NCBI GenBank assembly: GCA_964361185.1
Contig: CAYHZS010000002.1
Coordinates: forward strand, 1 to 32,321
Direction of reading: 5' to 3'
DNA length: 32,321 nucleotides
DNA from: JBAZYZ01 sp964361185
GTDB lineage: Bacteria > Patescibacteriota > Minisyncoccia > Phycocordibacterales > VMEP01
Within the stretch, counting starts at the first letter, position 1, and each line of letters opens with the position of its first letter. The notes beneath the pieces were generated by a model. The model ran no database searches, had not been told where the DNA came from, and saw nothing but the letters and a program-made list of their open reading frames with translations. Positions 1 to 6,979 of this stretch are shown here, in pieces. The position numbers and the translations under genes were made by a program.

Positions 1-1
1 A

Positions 2-1468
2 ATGTATTTTTTTGCGGGTAAAGAAGGCATCCCTCCTTTTAACGAAGGGTCTATGGTAGCTATGGTATTTTTGCCCCCCGGCACCGCTCTCTCTGTCACA
101 AATGACTACGTCATAAAACTTGAGAACGCCATAATGAAAGTGGATGGTATCCGTCAAGTCAGTCATATCGCTGGACGGGCTTCGGCGGATCCGCATGGGG
201 GAAGCGCGAACTCAAGCGAAGTACAGATTGCCATCAGTCCCGGTTTTGAAGGCGAATATAAAAGAATCTTCGGCGACGTGCAAACGATTCTTGATAAATT
301 CGGCAACGCGGATTTTAGTTTAGGGCAACCTATTACGCACAGAGTAGAGATGTTGCTTTCCGGAGTGCGCGCGCCAATCGTAGTAAAAGTATTCGGCGAT
401 GACCCCACGAGCATGGAGCGTGCGGCTAAGCAGGTCGTTACTGAACTGAAGAAGCAGAAGGGAATTTCAAACCCCCGTGTCCAGCAAAACACTATTGTGC
501 CCGAGTTTCGTATTTACGTTGACCAAAACCGCTTGGCGGAATATGGGTTGTCTTCCGGTTCCGTTGCGAGCGACATCGAAATGGGGTTGATGGGCGACAG
601 AATAGGACAGGTTCGTCTTGGTCCGGCATCCGTAAATGTCGTATCGTATTTCGACGTTGAGTCTAAGGGCTCAATGGAGTCCCTTCGCGACTTAGCGCTT
701 CCTTTCAGGGGGGCAGAATCACTCGGGAGCGTGGGCGATATTAGGATTGAAGGCGGGCGCAACAGCTTGGATCACGAAGGAGGAAAAAGAGTTCTGGTAG
801 TTTCAGCGAACTACCAAGGTTCCGATGTGGTGGGAGCTGTCGGAGGAGCAAAGTCAGCGATAGAATCGCAAAAACTTCCGGTGGGAGTCACCCTATCCTT
901 TGAGGGGAATTATAAAAGCCAGAAGGAAAGTTCACGGAGATTGGCTTTAGTTTTTATTGCGGGTGTTGTTATGATTTTCGGCATTCTATACCACGCTTTC
1001 AAATCAATCCCCGTAACACTTCTGGTCATGGCCAACATTCCCACGGTCTTGATCGGCGGAATGGTCGGCATATGGCTTACCGGAGGGTCCGTGAATCTTG
1101 CCCACATGGTCGGATTTATTTCTCTCGCGGGGATCGTGTCCAGGAATGGAATTATGTTGATAGGGCGGAGCTTGGCTCTGGTTCAAAAAGAAGGTCTTCC
1201 GTTTACTCCGGAAACAATTGTTAAAGCGACGCTTGACCGTGTTGTGCCGGTGCTAACGACTTCCCTGGTCGTAGTATTTGCTCTTGTACCGCTCCTCATT
1301 TCCGGAAGTGACCCGGGGAAAGAAATGCTCTATCCTTTAGCGGTAGTTATATTTGGTGGATTAATTTCTTCCACGATTATTTCTCTATTCTTAACTCCAG
1401 CGCTGTTTTACAAGTTCGGAGAAAAAGCGGCTCTGGACGGTCAAAAAGACACATCATCCGGCTTCTAA
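2..1468 (+). CDS. RND-family efflux transporter, C-terminal part (5' end outside window)
   Basis: This is the C-terminal half of an RND (AcrB/CusA-like) proton-driven inner-membrane pump; the frame is open to the window edge, so the Met at position 2 is internal. The visible 488 residues begin in the periplasmic porter domain and then give five membrane segments (about residues 313-335, 338-358, 364-390, 415-435 and 443-468), matching TM8-TM12 of the family. The stretch VNLAHMVGFISLAGIVSRNG and the terminal segment ending SLFLTPALFYKFG are typical of RND C-terminal halves. The tail is short. The substrate cannot be decided from this part; the porter segment resembles the heavy-metal (HME) branch slightly more than the drug (HAE) branch. 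No partner adaptor gene is visible because upstream DNA is missing. Confidence 0.9.
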   Translation: MYFFAGKEGIPPFNEGSMVAMVFLPPGTALSVTNDYVIKLENAIMKVDGIRQVSHIAGRASADPHGGSANSSEVQIAISPGFEGEYKRIFGDVQTILDKFGNADFSLGQPITHRVEMLLSGVRAPIVVKVFGDDPTSMERAAKQVVTELKKQKGISNPRVQQNTIVPEFRIYVDQNRLAEYGLSSGSVASDIEMGLMGDRIGQVRLGPASVNVVSYFDVESKGSMESLRDLALPFRGAESLGSVGDIRIEGGRNSLDHEGGKRVLVVSANYQGSDVVGAVGGAKSAIESQKLPVGVTLSFEGNYKSQKESSRRLALVFIAGVVMIFGILYHAFKSIPVTLLVMANIPTVLIGGMVGIWLTGGSVNLAHMVGFISLAGIVSRNGIMLIGRSLALVQKEGLPFTPETIVKATLDRVVPVLTTSLVVVFALVPLLISGSDPGKEMLYPLAVVIFGGLISSTIISLFLTPALFYKFGEKAALDGQKDTSSGF

Positions 1469-1556
1469 CTTGATATGAAATATCATAGCTTAGGCAGGGA
1501 ACCGCCTTAAAAACAAATAGTGCTTATATTATTAAACTATAACTAAAAATAAAAAC

Positions 1557-1883
1557 ATGAAAAATATAATTGTCGGTGCTATCATCGCTCTCATTATAGG
1601 CGGTGCCGTGGGTTTCTTTGTGGGGAAGAATTCAGAAGTGTCGTCCGTGGACGCGAAGAAATTACAGGACGTAACCACTATGATGAATCAGCAATCATCC
1701 AGTATTAAACAAATGGGGGAGATGATGAGAACATATGGATTATCCGTGCAAGATATGGGTATGAAGTATAAAGATGAATCTTTGGTAGCAAGTGGTAAAG
1801 ACTTGCAGGCTATCGCAGAAAAATATCTAAACGAAAACAAAACCAAGTCGCAAGAAAGTGGAATGAAGCAGATGATGCAATAA
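1557..1883 (+). CDS. small membrane-anchored protein of unknown function
   Basis: A 108-residue protein that I do not recognise. Residues 4-23 form a Gly-rich hydrophobic segment (IIVGAIIALIIGGAVGFFVG), which suggests one membrane anchor or an uncleaved signal. The rest is hydrophilic, helical and rich in Met, Gln and Lys, with clustered Met residues (MMNQQ, MGEMMR, MKQMMQ). Met-rich tails occur in some copper-handling proteins, but no binding motif is definable, so no function is claimed. It follows the RND pump gene by 88 bp and is closed by a strong hairpin terminator. There is no Shine-Dalgarno sequence; the upstream DNA is AT-rich with a possible -10 near 1524. Confidence 0.6.
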   Translation: MKNIIVGAIIALIIGGAVGFFVGKNSEVSSVDAKKLQDVTTMMNQQSSSIKQMGEMMRTYGLSVQDMGMKYKDESLVASGKDLQAIAEKYLNENKTKSQESGMKQMMQ

Positions 1884-1913
1884 CAAAAGTGTATACAACT
1901 GTTTCAATTAAAA

Positions 1914-1939
1914 AACAGCCCCGATGGGGGCTGTTTTTT
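1914..1939. terminator. bidirectional intrinsic terminator
   Basis: A 9-bp stem (AACAGCCCC with GGGGCTGTT) around a short loop, preceded by an A run and followed by a T run, so it can work on both strands. It lies between the convergent small membrane protein gene and idi. Confidence 0.85.
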
Positions 1940-1997
1940 AGTGACATTAGTTGCAGGATTTTTCATTCGAAAAATATCTGTGACAGAATCATCAAAT

Positions 1998-2522
1998 TTA
2001 GAAAATAACACCGGCTTTCTCCGATTTTTTGAGCATTATCTTGAACCAGTAAGTATAATTTCCCGGATTTTGTCCGGTATCTTCTTTTAGCTTATCCATC
2101 GTTGTCCATTTCCAATCGTCCGCCTCCTCTGTGTTTAAAACAGGCTCGTCGTTGTACTCCCCCGAGAAAACATGAAGGAATTCATTTTCTTTTAGCCCTT
2201 TGTCCAGATTTGCCTGGTAGGTAAATGTAAGGATTTCTCGAAGTGGGCAATCAAAACCCATCTCTTCCTTTAACCTACGATGGGCGGCGGAGACAAGCTC
2301 CTCGCCGTCCCTTGGGTGCCCGCAACATGTATTGGTCCACAGCCCGCCACTGTGATATTTGCCCGAAGCTCTTTTCTGAAGCATCAGCTCTCCTTTAGTG
2401 TTAAAAATAAGAATGGAAAATGCCCGGTGCAGTAACCCCTTTTCGTGCGTTTCCATTTTACCCATTGTTCCTATTTGGGTATCATCTTCGTCCACCAATA
2501 TGACGTGTTCCTCACTTGGCAT
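1998..2522 (-). CDS. idi: isopentenyl-diphosphate delta-isomerase, type 1 (Nudix fold)
   Basis: This protein interconverts IPP and DMAPP for isoprenoid synthesis in the cytoplasm. At 174 residues it has normal type 1 length. The motif TNTCCGHP (64-70) holds the catalytic Cys67, the Nudix-like helix EELVSAAHRRLKEEMGF (74-90) supplies metal-binding acidic residues, and KENEFLHVF (111-119) carries the catalytic Glu at the expected place. The C-terminal sequence YTYWFKIML is also family-like. The start codon lies only 20 bp from the start of the divergent uracil-DNA glycosylase gene, and a shared promoter core fills that gap. No other isoprenoid gene is in the window, so it may serve salvaged or imported precursors, though that is only inference. 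Confidence 0.93.
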   Translation of the reverse strand: MPSEEHVILVDEDDTQIGTMGKMETHEKGLLHRAFSILIFNTKGELMLQKRASGKYHSGGLWTNTCCGHPRDGEELVSAAHRRLKEEMGFDCPLREILTFTYQANLDKGLKENEFLHVFSGEYNDEPVLNTEEADDWKWTTMDKLKEDTGQNPGNYTYWFKIMLKKSEKAGVIF

Positions 2523-2526
2523 ATTC

Positions 2527-2539
2527 TGCTAATATATCA
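2527..2539. promoter_or_regulatory. overlapping divergent extended -10 promoters for idi and udg
   Basis: The 13-bp core TGCTAATATATCA reads as TGC-TAATAT on the plus strand and TGA-TATATT on the minus strand, so two extended -10 boxes overlap by 5 bp. The plus box ends 7 nt before the udg ATG (2543) and the minus box 8 nt before the idi ATG (2522). Both transcripts should be leaderless or nearly so. Confidence 0.6.
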
Positions 2540-2542
2540 AAT

Positions 2543-3187
2543 ATGGACAAATTTGTAGAACTCCAAAAACTTGCGGACGAAATGCTAGCCGACAAAAATC
2601 TCCCCCTTGAAACAAATCTGGTTTTCGGCGAAGGAAATTCGGAGGCGGAAGTTCTATTTATCGGCGAAGCGCCGGGAGCGGAAGAAGATCGGCTTATAAG
2701 GCCCTTTGTCGGACGGTCGGGGCAATTACTTCGGAAAAATATTCGCGACATCGGCTGGAAAGAAGAAGATGTTTATATCACTAATATCGTAAAACGCCGG
2801 CCACCCGAAAATCGCGACCCGACCCCCGAAGAAATAGAGGCGTATAAGCCGTATCTCGCACGGCAAATTGAAATAATAAATCCGAAGATTATTGTGACAC
2901 TCGGTAGGTTTTCAATGAATTATTTTCTGCCTCTGGCAAAAGTTACTCGCGACCAAGGAAAACTTTTCCCGCTTGGAGAGAGATTTATCTATCCTATTCT
3001 TCATCCAGCCGCCGCCCTCCGCGGAAACGAGATGATGGGAATGTTTACGGGGAGTTTTAAGAAATTACCGGATGCGATAAAAAAATGTAAAGAACTTGAA
3101 ACAGGTGGTGCTGGAATGCCTGAAGAAAAAAACATTTATACTAAACAAAAAGAAGAAACACCAAAACAAACTGGCCTTTTTAAGTAG
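2543..3187 (+). CDS. uracil-DNA glycosylase, type-4-like, lacking Fe-S cysteines
   Basis: Base-excision repair enzyme that removes uracil from DNA; 214 residues from the ATG at 2543. The upstream in-frame TTG at 2516 would overlap idi and the promoter core, so I prefer the ATG. Family motifs are clear: GEAPGAEED, RPFVGRSGQLL, TNIVKRRPPENRDPTPEEIE and LHPAAALR. In classical type-4 enzymes four Cys bind a 4Fe-4S cluster. Here the N-terminal CxxC is absent, the third site reads KRRPP instead of KCRPP, and the fourth reads EAYKPY instead of a Cys, so no cluster is expected. The last 30 or so residues are a charged, probably disordered tail. The stop codon abuts a 46-bp palindrome. Confidence 0.88.
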   Translation: MDKFVELQKLADEMLADKNLPLETNLVFGEGNSEAEVLFIGEAPGAEEDRLIRPFVGRSGQLLRKNIRDIGWKEEDVYITNIVKRRPPENRDPTPEEIEAYKPYLARQIEIINPKIIVTLGRFSMNYFLPLAKVTRDQGKLFPLGERFIYPILHPAAALRGNEMMGMFTGSFKKLPDAIKKCKELETGGAGMPEEKNIYTKQKEETPKQTGLFK

Positions 3188-3232
3188 CTCACGATATACC
3201 AACATTCTGCAGAATATTGGTATATCGTGAGC
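3187..3232. repeat. 46-bp near-perfect palindrome
   Basis: The arm GCTCACGATATACCAA pairs with TTGGTATATCGTGAGC, and the centre ATTCTGCAGAAT is itself palindromic; only one C/A pair breaks the symmetry. It overlaps the last base of the udg stop and lies 40 bp before the adenosyltransferase gene. No T run follows, so it is not a standard terminator. A protein operator, a cruciform or an RNA-processing hairpin are all possible. Confidence 0.85.
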
Positions 3233-3272
3233 GTGGTGGTGATACGGTAGATTTAGGATAAAATATATAATT

Positions 3273-3827
3273 ATGGCTTTGTATACAAAAAAGGGAGATA
3301 GCGGTACAACAGGAACATTCGGTTGCGACCAACGCATTTCCAAAAGCTCGGCTATAGCCGAAGCGCTTGGAACATTGGATGAGATAAATTCGTTTTTGGG
3401 TATCTGTAAAATTAAGTCGGATGTTACAAGCTATATGTTACAGGTTACACGAGTGAGCGATATAGCGAACGGCGTTCAGCAAAACCTTTTTATAATTCAG
3501 GCGGAATTGGCGGGGGCGGATAAAACTATAGCTAAAGATAAAGTTGAAGAAGTGGAAAAAATTATAGACGGCATTGAAAAAGAACTGCCACCAATAAAAA
3601 CTTTTTTTGTGTCCGGCGGTACGGAACTTGCGGCGACATTTGATTTCGCCCGCACGCTCGCGCGCCGAGCAGAGAGGCGGGTAGTGGAAGTTTCGGAAAA
3701 TGGAGACAGAAAAGTCGGCGAGCATACGCTAGCGTATTTAAACCGCCTTTCAAGTTTGCTTTACGCTTTGGCTAGACTTTCAAATCACGAGGCGGGGATA
3801 ACGGAAGAAAAGCCAGAGTATAAGTGA
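3273..3827 (+). CDS. ATP:cob(I)alamin adenosyltransferase, PduO type
   Basis: Transfers the adenosyl group of ATP to cob(I)alamin to form coenzyme B12. The 184 residues show the family N-terminus YTKKGDSGTTGTFG (ATP-binding loop), then EALGTLDEINSFLG, and the C-terminal signature RTLARRAERRVV and LNRLSSLLYALARL, where the Arg and Asn residues are those used for ATP and intersubunit contacts. Between LGICKIKSD and NGVQQNLFIIQAELAG lies an extra stretch of about a dozen residues (VTSYMLQVTRVSDI) that is unlike the family and is encoded by a 7-bp-period array at 3424-3451. A box TAAAAT at 3259-3264 would place transcription start close to the ATG. No other cobalamin gene is in the window. Confidence 0.93.
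   Translation: MALYTKKGDSGTTGTFGCDQRISKSSAIAEALGTLDEINSFLGICKIKSDVTSYMLQVTRVSDIANGVQQNLFIIQAELAGADKTIAKDKVEEVEKIIDGIEKELPPIKTFFVSGGTELAATFDFARTLARRAERRVVEVSENGDRKVGEHTLAYLNRLSSLLYALARLSNHEAGITEEKPEYK
3424..3451 (+). repeat. heptad repeat array inside adenosyltransferase gene
   Basis: Four contiguous 7-mers TTACAAG, CTATATG, TTACAGG and TTACACG are read through as part of the protein. Same period and flavour as the intergenic arrays, but more diverged. Confidence 0.5.
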
Positions 3828-3853
3828 GACTGCAAGACAATTTTTGTTTTTTA

Positions 3854-3888
3854 TTGTAGGTTATAAGTTGTGAGTTGTTAGTTTAGGT
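3854..3888 (+). repeat. heptad repeat array before tRNA-His
   Basis: Five contiguous units TTGTAGG, TTATAAG, TTGTGAG, TTGTTAG and TTTAGGT in exact 7-bp register, ending 6 bp before the tRNA. Confidence 0.75.
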
Positions 3889-3894
3889 AGATAT

Positions 3895-3967
3895 GGTGCC
3901 TATAGTGTAATGGTTAGCACTAGAGATTGTGGATCTCTCAGTCTGGGTTCAAATCCCAGTAGGCACC
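3895..3967 (+). tRNA. tRNA-His (anticodon GTG)
   Basis: A complete cloverleaf: acceptor GTGCCTA/TAGGCAC, D arm with GTAATGGTTAGCAC, anticodon stem AGAGA/TCTCT with loop TTGTGGA (anticodon GTG at 3929-3931) and T arm CTGGGTTCAAATCCCAG. The extra 5' G at 3895 faces C at 3967, as expected for the G-1:C73 identity pair of tRNA-His. The 3' CCA is not encoded (CAA follows), so a CCA-adding enzyme is required. folB starts 19 bp downstream and may be co-transcribed. Confidence 0.95.
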
Positions 3968-3986
3968 CAATTCTAAATTTTCAAGT

Positions 3987-4337
3987 ATGGACAAAATCCG
4001 CATAGACAATTTGGTTTTCTCCGGCAAGCACGGCGCTTACAAAAAAGAGCGTAATGTGGAGCAGGAATTTGAAGTTTACGTGGAAATATCTTTTGACGCG
4101 ACTCTTTCGGCGCGAACCGACAAGCTAGAAGACACTGTTGATTATTCCGGCATGAAAAATTCCGTGCGCGAAATCATCGAAGGGAGCTCGTGCTACCTAA
4201 TAGAAAAATTGGCAAGCAATATAGCGGATAAAATACTCTTGGACAAAAGAATTGCAGGTGTTTCCGTCATGGTCAAAAAAACCAGCGTGTGGGACAACGG
4301 AGCACCCTCGGTCACCGTAAATAAGAGCAGGAGATAA
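3987..4337 (+). CDS. folB: dihydroneopterin aldolase
   Basis: Folate-pathway enzyme that converts 7,8-dihydroneopterin to 6-hydroxymethyl-dihydropterin plus glycolaldehyde; it forms an octameric tunnel-fold ring in the family. The 116-residue length is normal. Visible features are the N-terminus IRIDNLVFSGKHGAYKKER, the central DTVDYSGM (Tyr of the active site), SSCYLIEKLASNIADKIL with the pterin-binding Glu, and the C-terminal strand GVSVMVKKTSVWD with the conserved Lys. It is the only folate gene in the window. It sits directly after tRNA-His with no promoter or Shine-Dalgarno sequence of its own that I can see. Confidence 0.93.
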   Translation: MDKIRIDNLVFSGKHGAYKKERNVEQEFEVYVEISFDATLSARTDKLEDTVDYSGMKNSVREIIEGSSCYLIEKLASNIADKILLDKRIAGVSVMVKKTSVWDNGAPSVTVNKSRR

Positions 4338-4361
4338 TCCGGATTGGAAAGTCCGAGCTTT

Positions 4362-4370
4362 TGCTATACT
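4362..4370 (+). promoter_or_regulatory. extended -10 promoter of the DedA-like gene
   Basis: TGCTATACT matches TGN-TATAAT at 8 of the 9 positions and ends 9 nt before the ATG at 4380. The small hairpin TCCGG...CCGA lies just upstream. Confidence 0.55.
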
Positions 4371-4379
4371 TTCGAATAA

Positions 4380-4928
4380 ATGAAGTGGTACATACATTTG
4401 ATTAGGGACTTACTAATATTTTCTTTAAGCGTAGTCTTCGCGCTTTTTTTAATAAAAATAAACGTCTTTGAACGTATTCTCCAATCGACAAGCGAAATAC
4501 GATTTTTGAGCGTTTTTGTCGCAGGGTTGTTTTTTACTTCTCTGGTGACGCTTCCGGTTTCTATTGTGGCTCTGGTAGAGCTTTCGGGCATTGTCCCGCT
4601 TGGAGAATTGGTTTTAATTGGAGCTATCGGTGCGCTAATTGGCGACCTGATACTTTTCTATTCCGTGCGTGGTCATTTTTCACATGACTTTGAACTTTTA
4701 AGCCACAGGCCCGTATTTGAGCGTCTGGCTAAGGTAATGCACCTTAATATGTTCAAATGGACAATACCATTTATTGGCGCGCTAATCATTGTTTCGCCTT
4801 TTCCGGATGAGATAGGTTTGGCCATGCTTGGCATAGCAAGAACCAAATTATCGGCGCTCGTTCCCATATCTTTGAGTATGAATGCACTAGGAATACTGAT
4901 TATAGCGGGTTTCTCAATCATCTGGTAG
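4380..4928 (+). CDS. integral membrane protein, DedA/VTT-like
   Basis: A 182-residue protein with about five hydrophobic segments (roughly residues 9-27, 42-64, 75-95, 126-145 and 160-181). The sequence GAIGALIGDLILFYSVRGHF resembles the G-x-x-x-G-D-x-x-x-Y-x-x-G stretch of DedA/VTT membrane proteins, and IIVSPFPDEIGLAMLG resembles their P-x-P-x-E re-entrant loop. DedA proteins are linked to lipid flipping and membrane homeostasis, but the match is partial and the function here is open. It starts the block that continues with doxX, dsbA-like and vkor, although the doxX gene also has its own -10 box. Confidence 0.6.
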   Translation: MKWYIHLIRDLLIFSLSVVFALFLIKINVFERILQSTSEIRFLSVFVAGLFFTSLVTLPVSIVALVELSGIVPLGELVLIGAIGALIGDLILFYSVRGHFSHDFELLSHRPVFERLAKVMHLNMFKWTIPFIGALIIVSPFPDEIGLAMLGIARTKLSALVPISLSMNALGILIIAGFSIIW

Positions 4929-4949
4929 CTTTGAGTTTTGGGTTGTATA
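4929..4949 (+). repeat. short heptad array upstream of doxX, merging into a -10 box
   Basis: CTTTGAG, TTTTGGG and TTGTATA are three in-register 7-mers. The last runs into TATAAT at 4946-4951, a good -10 box about 46 bp before the doxX start. The array is short, so the call is tentative. Confidence 0.4.
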
Positions 4950-4997
4950 ATACAGATTATTCCTCGGATAGCGATTAATAAAATAAACAATAATAAT

Positions 4998-5486
4998 ATG
5001 ATTGGAAAATGCGAATCAGATTCTTGTGGGGCTTGCGGGAGGGGCTGGTGCAAAATATTAATACGAGTGCTTGTAGCGGCAATATTTATTTATGCTGGTT
5101 ACAGCAAAATTACCGATATTGCCGGTACATCCGGGTATATTGCAAGCATTATGGGTGTATCAGCCGGCACGGCGACTTTTTTCGCCTGGGCTTCGGGTTT
5201 GCTTGAGCTAGTTGCCGGCGTTCTTTTAGTCGTCGGCTCTTGGGGAAAACGCTACTCTGCCTGGTTTTTGGTAGCCTTTACTCTCGTGGCCACCTACTTT
5301 TTCCATTTGAAGGGTGCTTTAGCCGGAGATTCCATGCAGTGGGTGCAAGTTCTTAAAAATTTGGCTATTATCGGAGGACTTGCGATGTTGGGCGGTTGTG
5401 TTTGCGGACGCTACGGCTTATGCGGAAAGGAGTCATGTGGCAAATGCGAAGAAGGAAAGTGCGAGCACCACGAGGATAAAAAATAG
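4998..5486 (+). CDS. DoxX-family membrane protein with Cys-rich termini
   Basis: A 162-residue DoxX-like protein from the ATG at 4998; the frame extends upstream to a TTG at 4938, but that stretch is Asn/Ile-rich and overlaps the promoter. The core has four hydrophobic segments: IRVLVAAIFIYAGYSKI (family signature with G-x-x-K), GTATFFAWASGLLELVAGVLLVVG, SAWFLVAFTLVATYFF and NLAIIGGLAMLGG. Unusually, both ends are loaded with Cys: five in CESDSCGACGRGWC-type spacing at residues 5-18 and further CxC, CGKESCGKC and CEEGKC groups at the C-terminus. DoxX proteins take part in thiol and redox stress complexes. The genes for a DsbA-like protein and VKOR follow at once, so a role in disulfide or metal-thiol chemistry is likely. 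Confidence 0.85.
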   Translation: MIGKCESDSCGACGRGWCKILIRVLVAAIFIYAGYSKITDIAGTSGYIASIMGVSAGTATFFAWASGLLELVAGVLLVVGSWGKRYSAWFLVAFTLVATYFFHLKGALAGDSMQWVQVLKNLAIIGGLAMLGGCVCGRYGLCGKESCGKCEEGKCEHHEDKK

Positions 5487-5501
5487 CTAAAATTTAGAAA
5501 A

Positions 5502-6140
5502 ATGAAAGGAGCTGTTATTTGGGGAACAGTAGTATTAGTACTAATAGGGACAGTTTTTGGCGTGGCTTGGCTTGCTAAAGCGCCCTCTTCCGGCACGGCT
5601 TTGACAATTCCGGAAATTTCCACCGCTGATCAAACCCGCGGTCCCAAAGATGCCAGAGTGGTCTTGGTTGAATACAGCGATTTCCAGTGTCCGGCTTGCG
5701 GAGCTTTTTTCCCCCGCCTGGAAGACCTAAATAAAGAGCTTGAAGGAAAAATCCTATTTATTTACAGAAATTTTCCGTTGCCCCAGCACAAAAACGCCGA
5801 ACTTGCCGCTTATGCCGCTGAAGCGGCCGGCAGGCAAGGAAAATTTTGGGAGATGCACTCCGTTCTCTTTGAAAAACAGAGCGAATGGTCGGAGCTCGCT
5901 GATGCCAAAGAGACATTCTACAAATACGCGGAATCAATCGGTTTGGATACGGGTTCTTTTAAAGCCGAGATGAATTCCGGAGAAGTCAAAGCCAAAATTT
6001 CGACAGATCGCGAGGGTGGCAGGCGCGCCTCGGTCAATTCAACCCCGACATTTTATTTGAATGGAAAGAAAATGGAAGGATATAATTCATATGATGATTT
6101 CGCAAAACAAGTCAGAGATGCCGTACAAAACAATCCCTAA
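5502..6140 (+). CDS. DsbA-like thiol:disulfide oxidoreductase, membrane-anchored
   Basis: Extracytoplasmic thioredoxin-fold protein of 212 residues. Residues 4-24 form the membrane anchor (AVIWGTVVLVLIGTVFGVAWL). The thioredoxin domain begins near residue 44 with GPKDARVVLVEYSDFQ, followed by the redox motif CPAC (63-66). The helical insertion (about 95-155) and the cis-Pro loop NSTPTFYLNG match the DsbA/Thioredoxin_4 group. It is expected to oxidise cysteines in exported proteins and to be reoxidised by the VKOR protein encoded next, whose gene overlaps its 3' end. It starts 15 bp after doxX without a Shine-Dalgarno sequence, in line with one transcript. Confidence 0.93.
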   Translation: MKGAVIWGTVVLVLIGTVFGVAWLAKAPSSGTALTIPEISTADQTRGPKDARVVLVEYSDFQCPACGAFFPRLEDLNKELEGKILFIYRNFPLPQHKNAELAAYAAEAAGRQGKFWEMHSVLFEKQSEWSELADAKETFYKYAESIGLDTGSFKAEMNSGEVKAKISTDREGGRRASVNSTPTFYLNGKKMEGYNSYDDFAKQVRDAVQNNP

Positions 6141-6585
6141 TGCATTTGCCTGGGCAATTTTGGCCGTTGGCTTTTTGGGTTTTGTCGACGCGTTATATCT
6201 TACCGCCAAAAGGTTCCTTGGTTCGCCTCTCCAGTGTTATTTTTTTGGGGGATGCGACGCGGTTAACTCAAGTCCATACTCGAACCTCTTAGGAATACCC
6301 CTTTCTCTCTACGGCTCTGTGTTTTATCTCTTGGTTGTTCTGACCGCCGTGTATTATCTGCAAAGCAAAAATCCGGTAGCGGTGAAGGCTCTTATGGCAC
6401 TTACAACACTCGGCTTTCTTTTTGCCTGTTATACCTTCTCACTCCAGGCTTTTGTGATAAAAGCGTATTGTTTCTATTGCGTGCTTTCTATGGTGACCTC
6501 TACGGCAAATTTCGTTCTTATGTTTATCGCCTGGAAAAAATATTTCTCCAAAGAATCTAACACTCTGTCCGAAGAAAAAATTTAG
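6118..6585 (+). CDS. vitamin K epoxide reductase (VKOR) family protein
   Basis: A quinone-linked membrane oxidase that re-oxidises DsbA-like partners. From the ATG at 6118 it has 155 residues with four to five membrane helices. The conserved loop pair Cys40 and Cys46 lies in QCYFFGGCDAVNSSPYS, followed by the signature GIPLSLYG. The active-site CxxC is CFYC (118-121) at the membrane face. Other starts at 6061, 6091 and 6094 exist; the 6091 ATG has AAGGA 10 nt upstream and would add nine residues, so the N-terminus is uncertain. In each case the gene overlaps the end of dsbA, which implies translational coupling and a working DsbA-VKOR pair. It substitutes for DsbB. Confidence 0.92.
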   Translation: MPYKTIPNAFAWAILAVGFLGFVDALYLTAKRFLGSPLQCYFFGGCDAVNSSPYSNLLGIPLSLYGSVFYLLVVLTAVYYLQSKNPVAVKALMALTTLGFLFACYTFSLQAFVIKAYCFYCVLSMVTSTANFVLMFIAWKKYFSKESNTLSEEKI

Positions 6586-6595
6586 AGGGTTATAT

Positions 6596-6634
6596 AAAAA
6601 ACAATGGGGCGGTGTCGATTAAGACCGCCCCATT
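6596..6634 (-). terminator. intrinsic terminator of the minus-strand orphan gene
   Basis: An 11-bp perfect stem (AATGGGGCGGT with ACCGCCCCATT) around a 10-nt loop. The A run at 6596-6601 is a T run on the minus strand, so it terminates the gene read from 6979. Confidence 0.85.
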
Positions 6635-6643
6635 CGCGCCCTC

Positions 6644-6979
6644 TCATATTTCGGCCTCTTTTTTCACGGCCTTGAGCTTTGGTCCTGCCAGGAAATCCGC
6701 GTGTTCGCGTATGGGCGCCAGTACCGTGCCGATTACCGCGCGCGCGGGAAAGAGGGGAATTACTACTTCTACTCCTTCCGCGAACCTGTCCCAAAGTGAA
6801 CACCATTCCCTGAGGACTGAAGCAATCACTTTGAGCGGTGGTTCGGGTGCCCGCAATCCGTTTTGGACGGTTTCAGAAAACGCTTCATGGGCTACTTTTG
6901 CCGTTGCGTCCACCCATGCTTCTGTGCCAATGTCTTCCATTTTCCACTTTCTATGGGCCATATCCAGAGCGCTTTTCAT
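6644..6979 (-). CDS. orphan protein of unknown function
   Basis: A 111-residue protein that I do not recognise. It is predicted mixed alpha/beta with a Trp- and Ala-rich N-terminal half (EAWVDATAKVAHEAF) and a hydrophobic strand VEVVIPLFPARAVIGTVLAPI. There is no signal or membrane segment. The minus-strand reading is supported by an AAGGA Shine-Dalgarno sequence about 11 nt before the ATG, a terminator directly after the stop, and normal amino-acid composition; the overlapping plus frame is Ser/Thr/Pro-rich and looks like a shadow. A possible promoter TTGCAT-17-CACAAT lies upstream on the same strand. The gene forms a single cassette between the VKOR and SIMPL genes. Confidence 0.6.
   Translation of the reverse strand: MKSALDMAHRKWKMEDIGTEAWVDATAKVAHEAFSETVQNGLRAPEPPLKVIASVLREWCSLWDRFAEGVEVVIPLFPARAVIGTVLAPIREHADFLAGPKLKAVKKEAEI

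Noticed and set aside
2516..2542. TTG start for uracil-DNA glycosylase
   Set aside because: It would overlap idi and the promoter core; the ATG at 2543 fits the family and the -10 spacing better.
3854..3888. CRISPR-like reading of the repeats
   Set aside because: Units are 7 bp, contiguous and degenerate, with no spacers and no cas genes.
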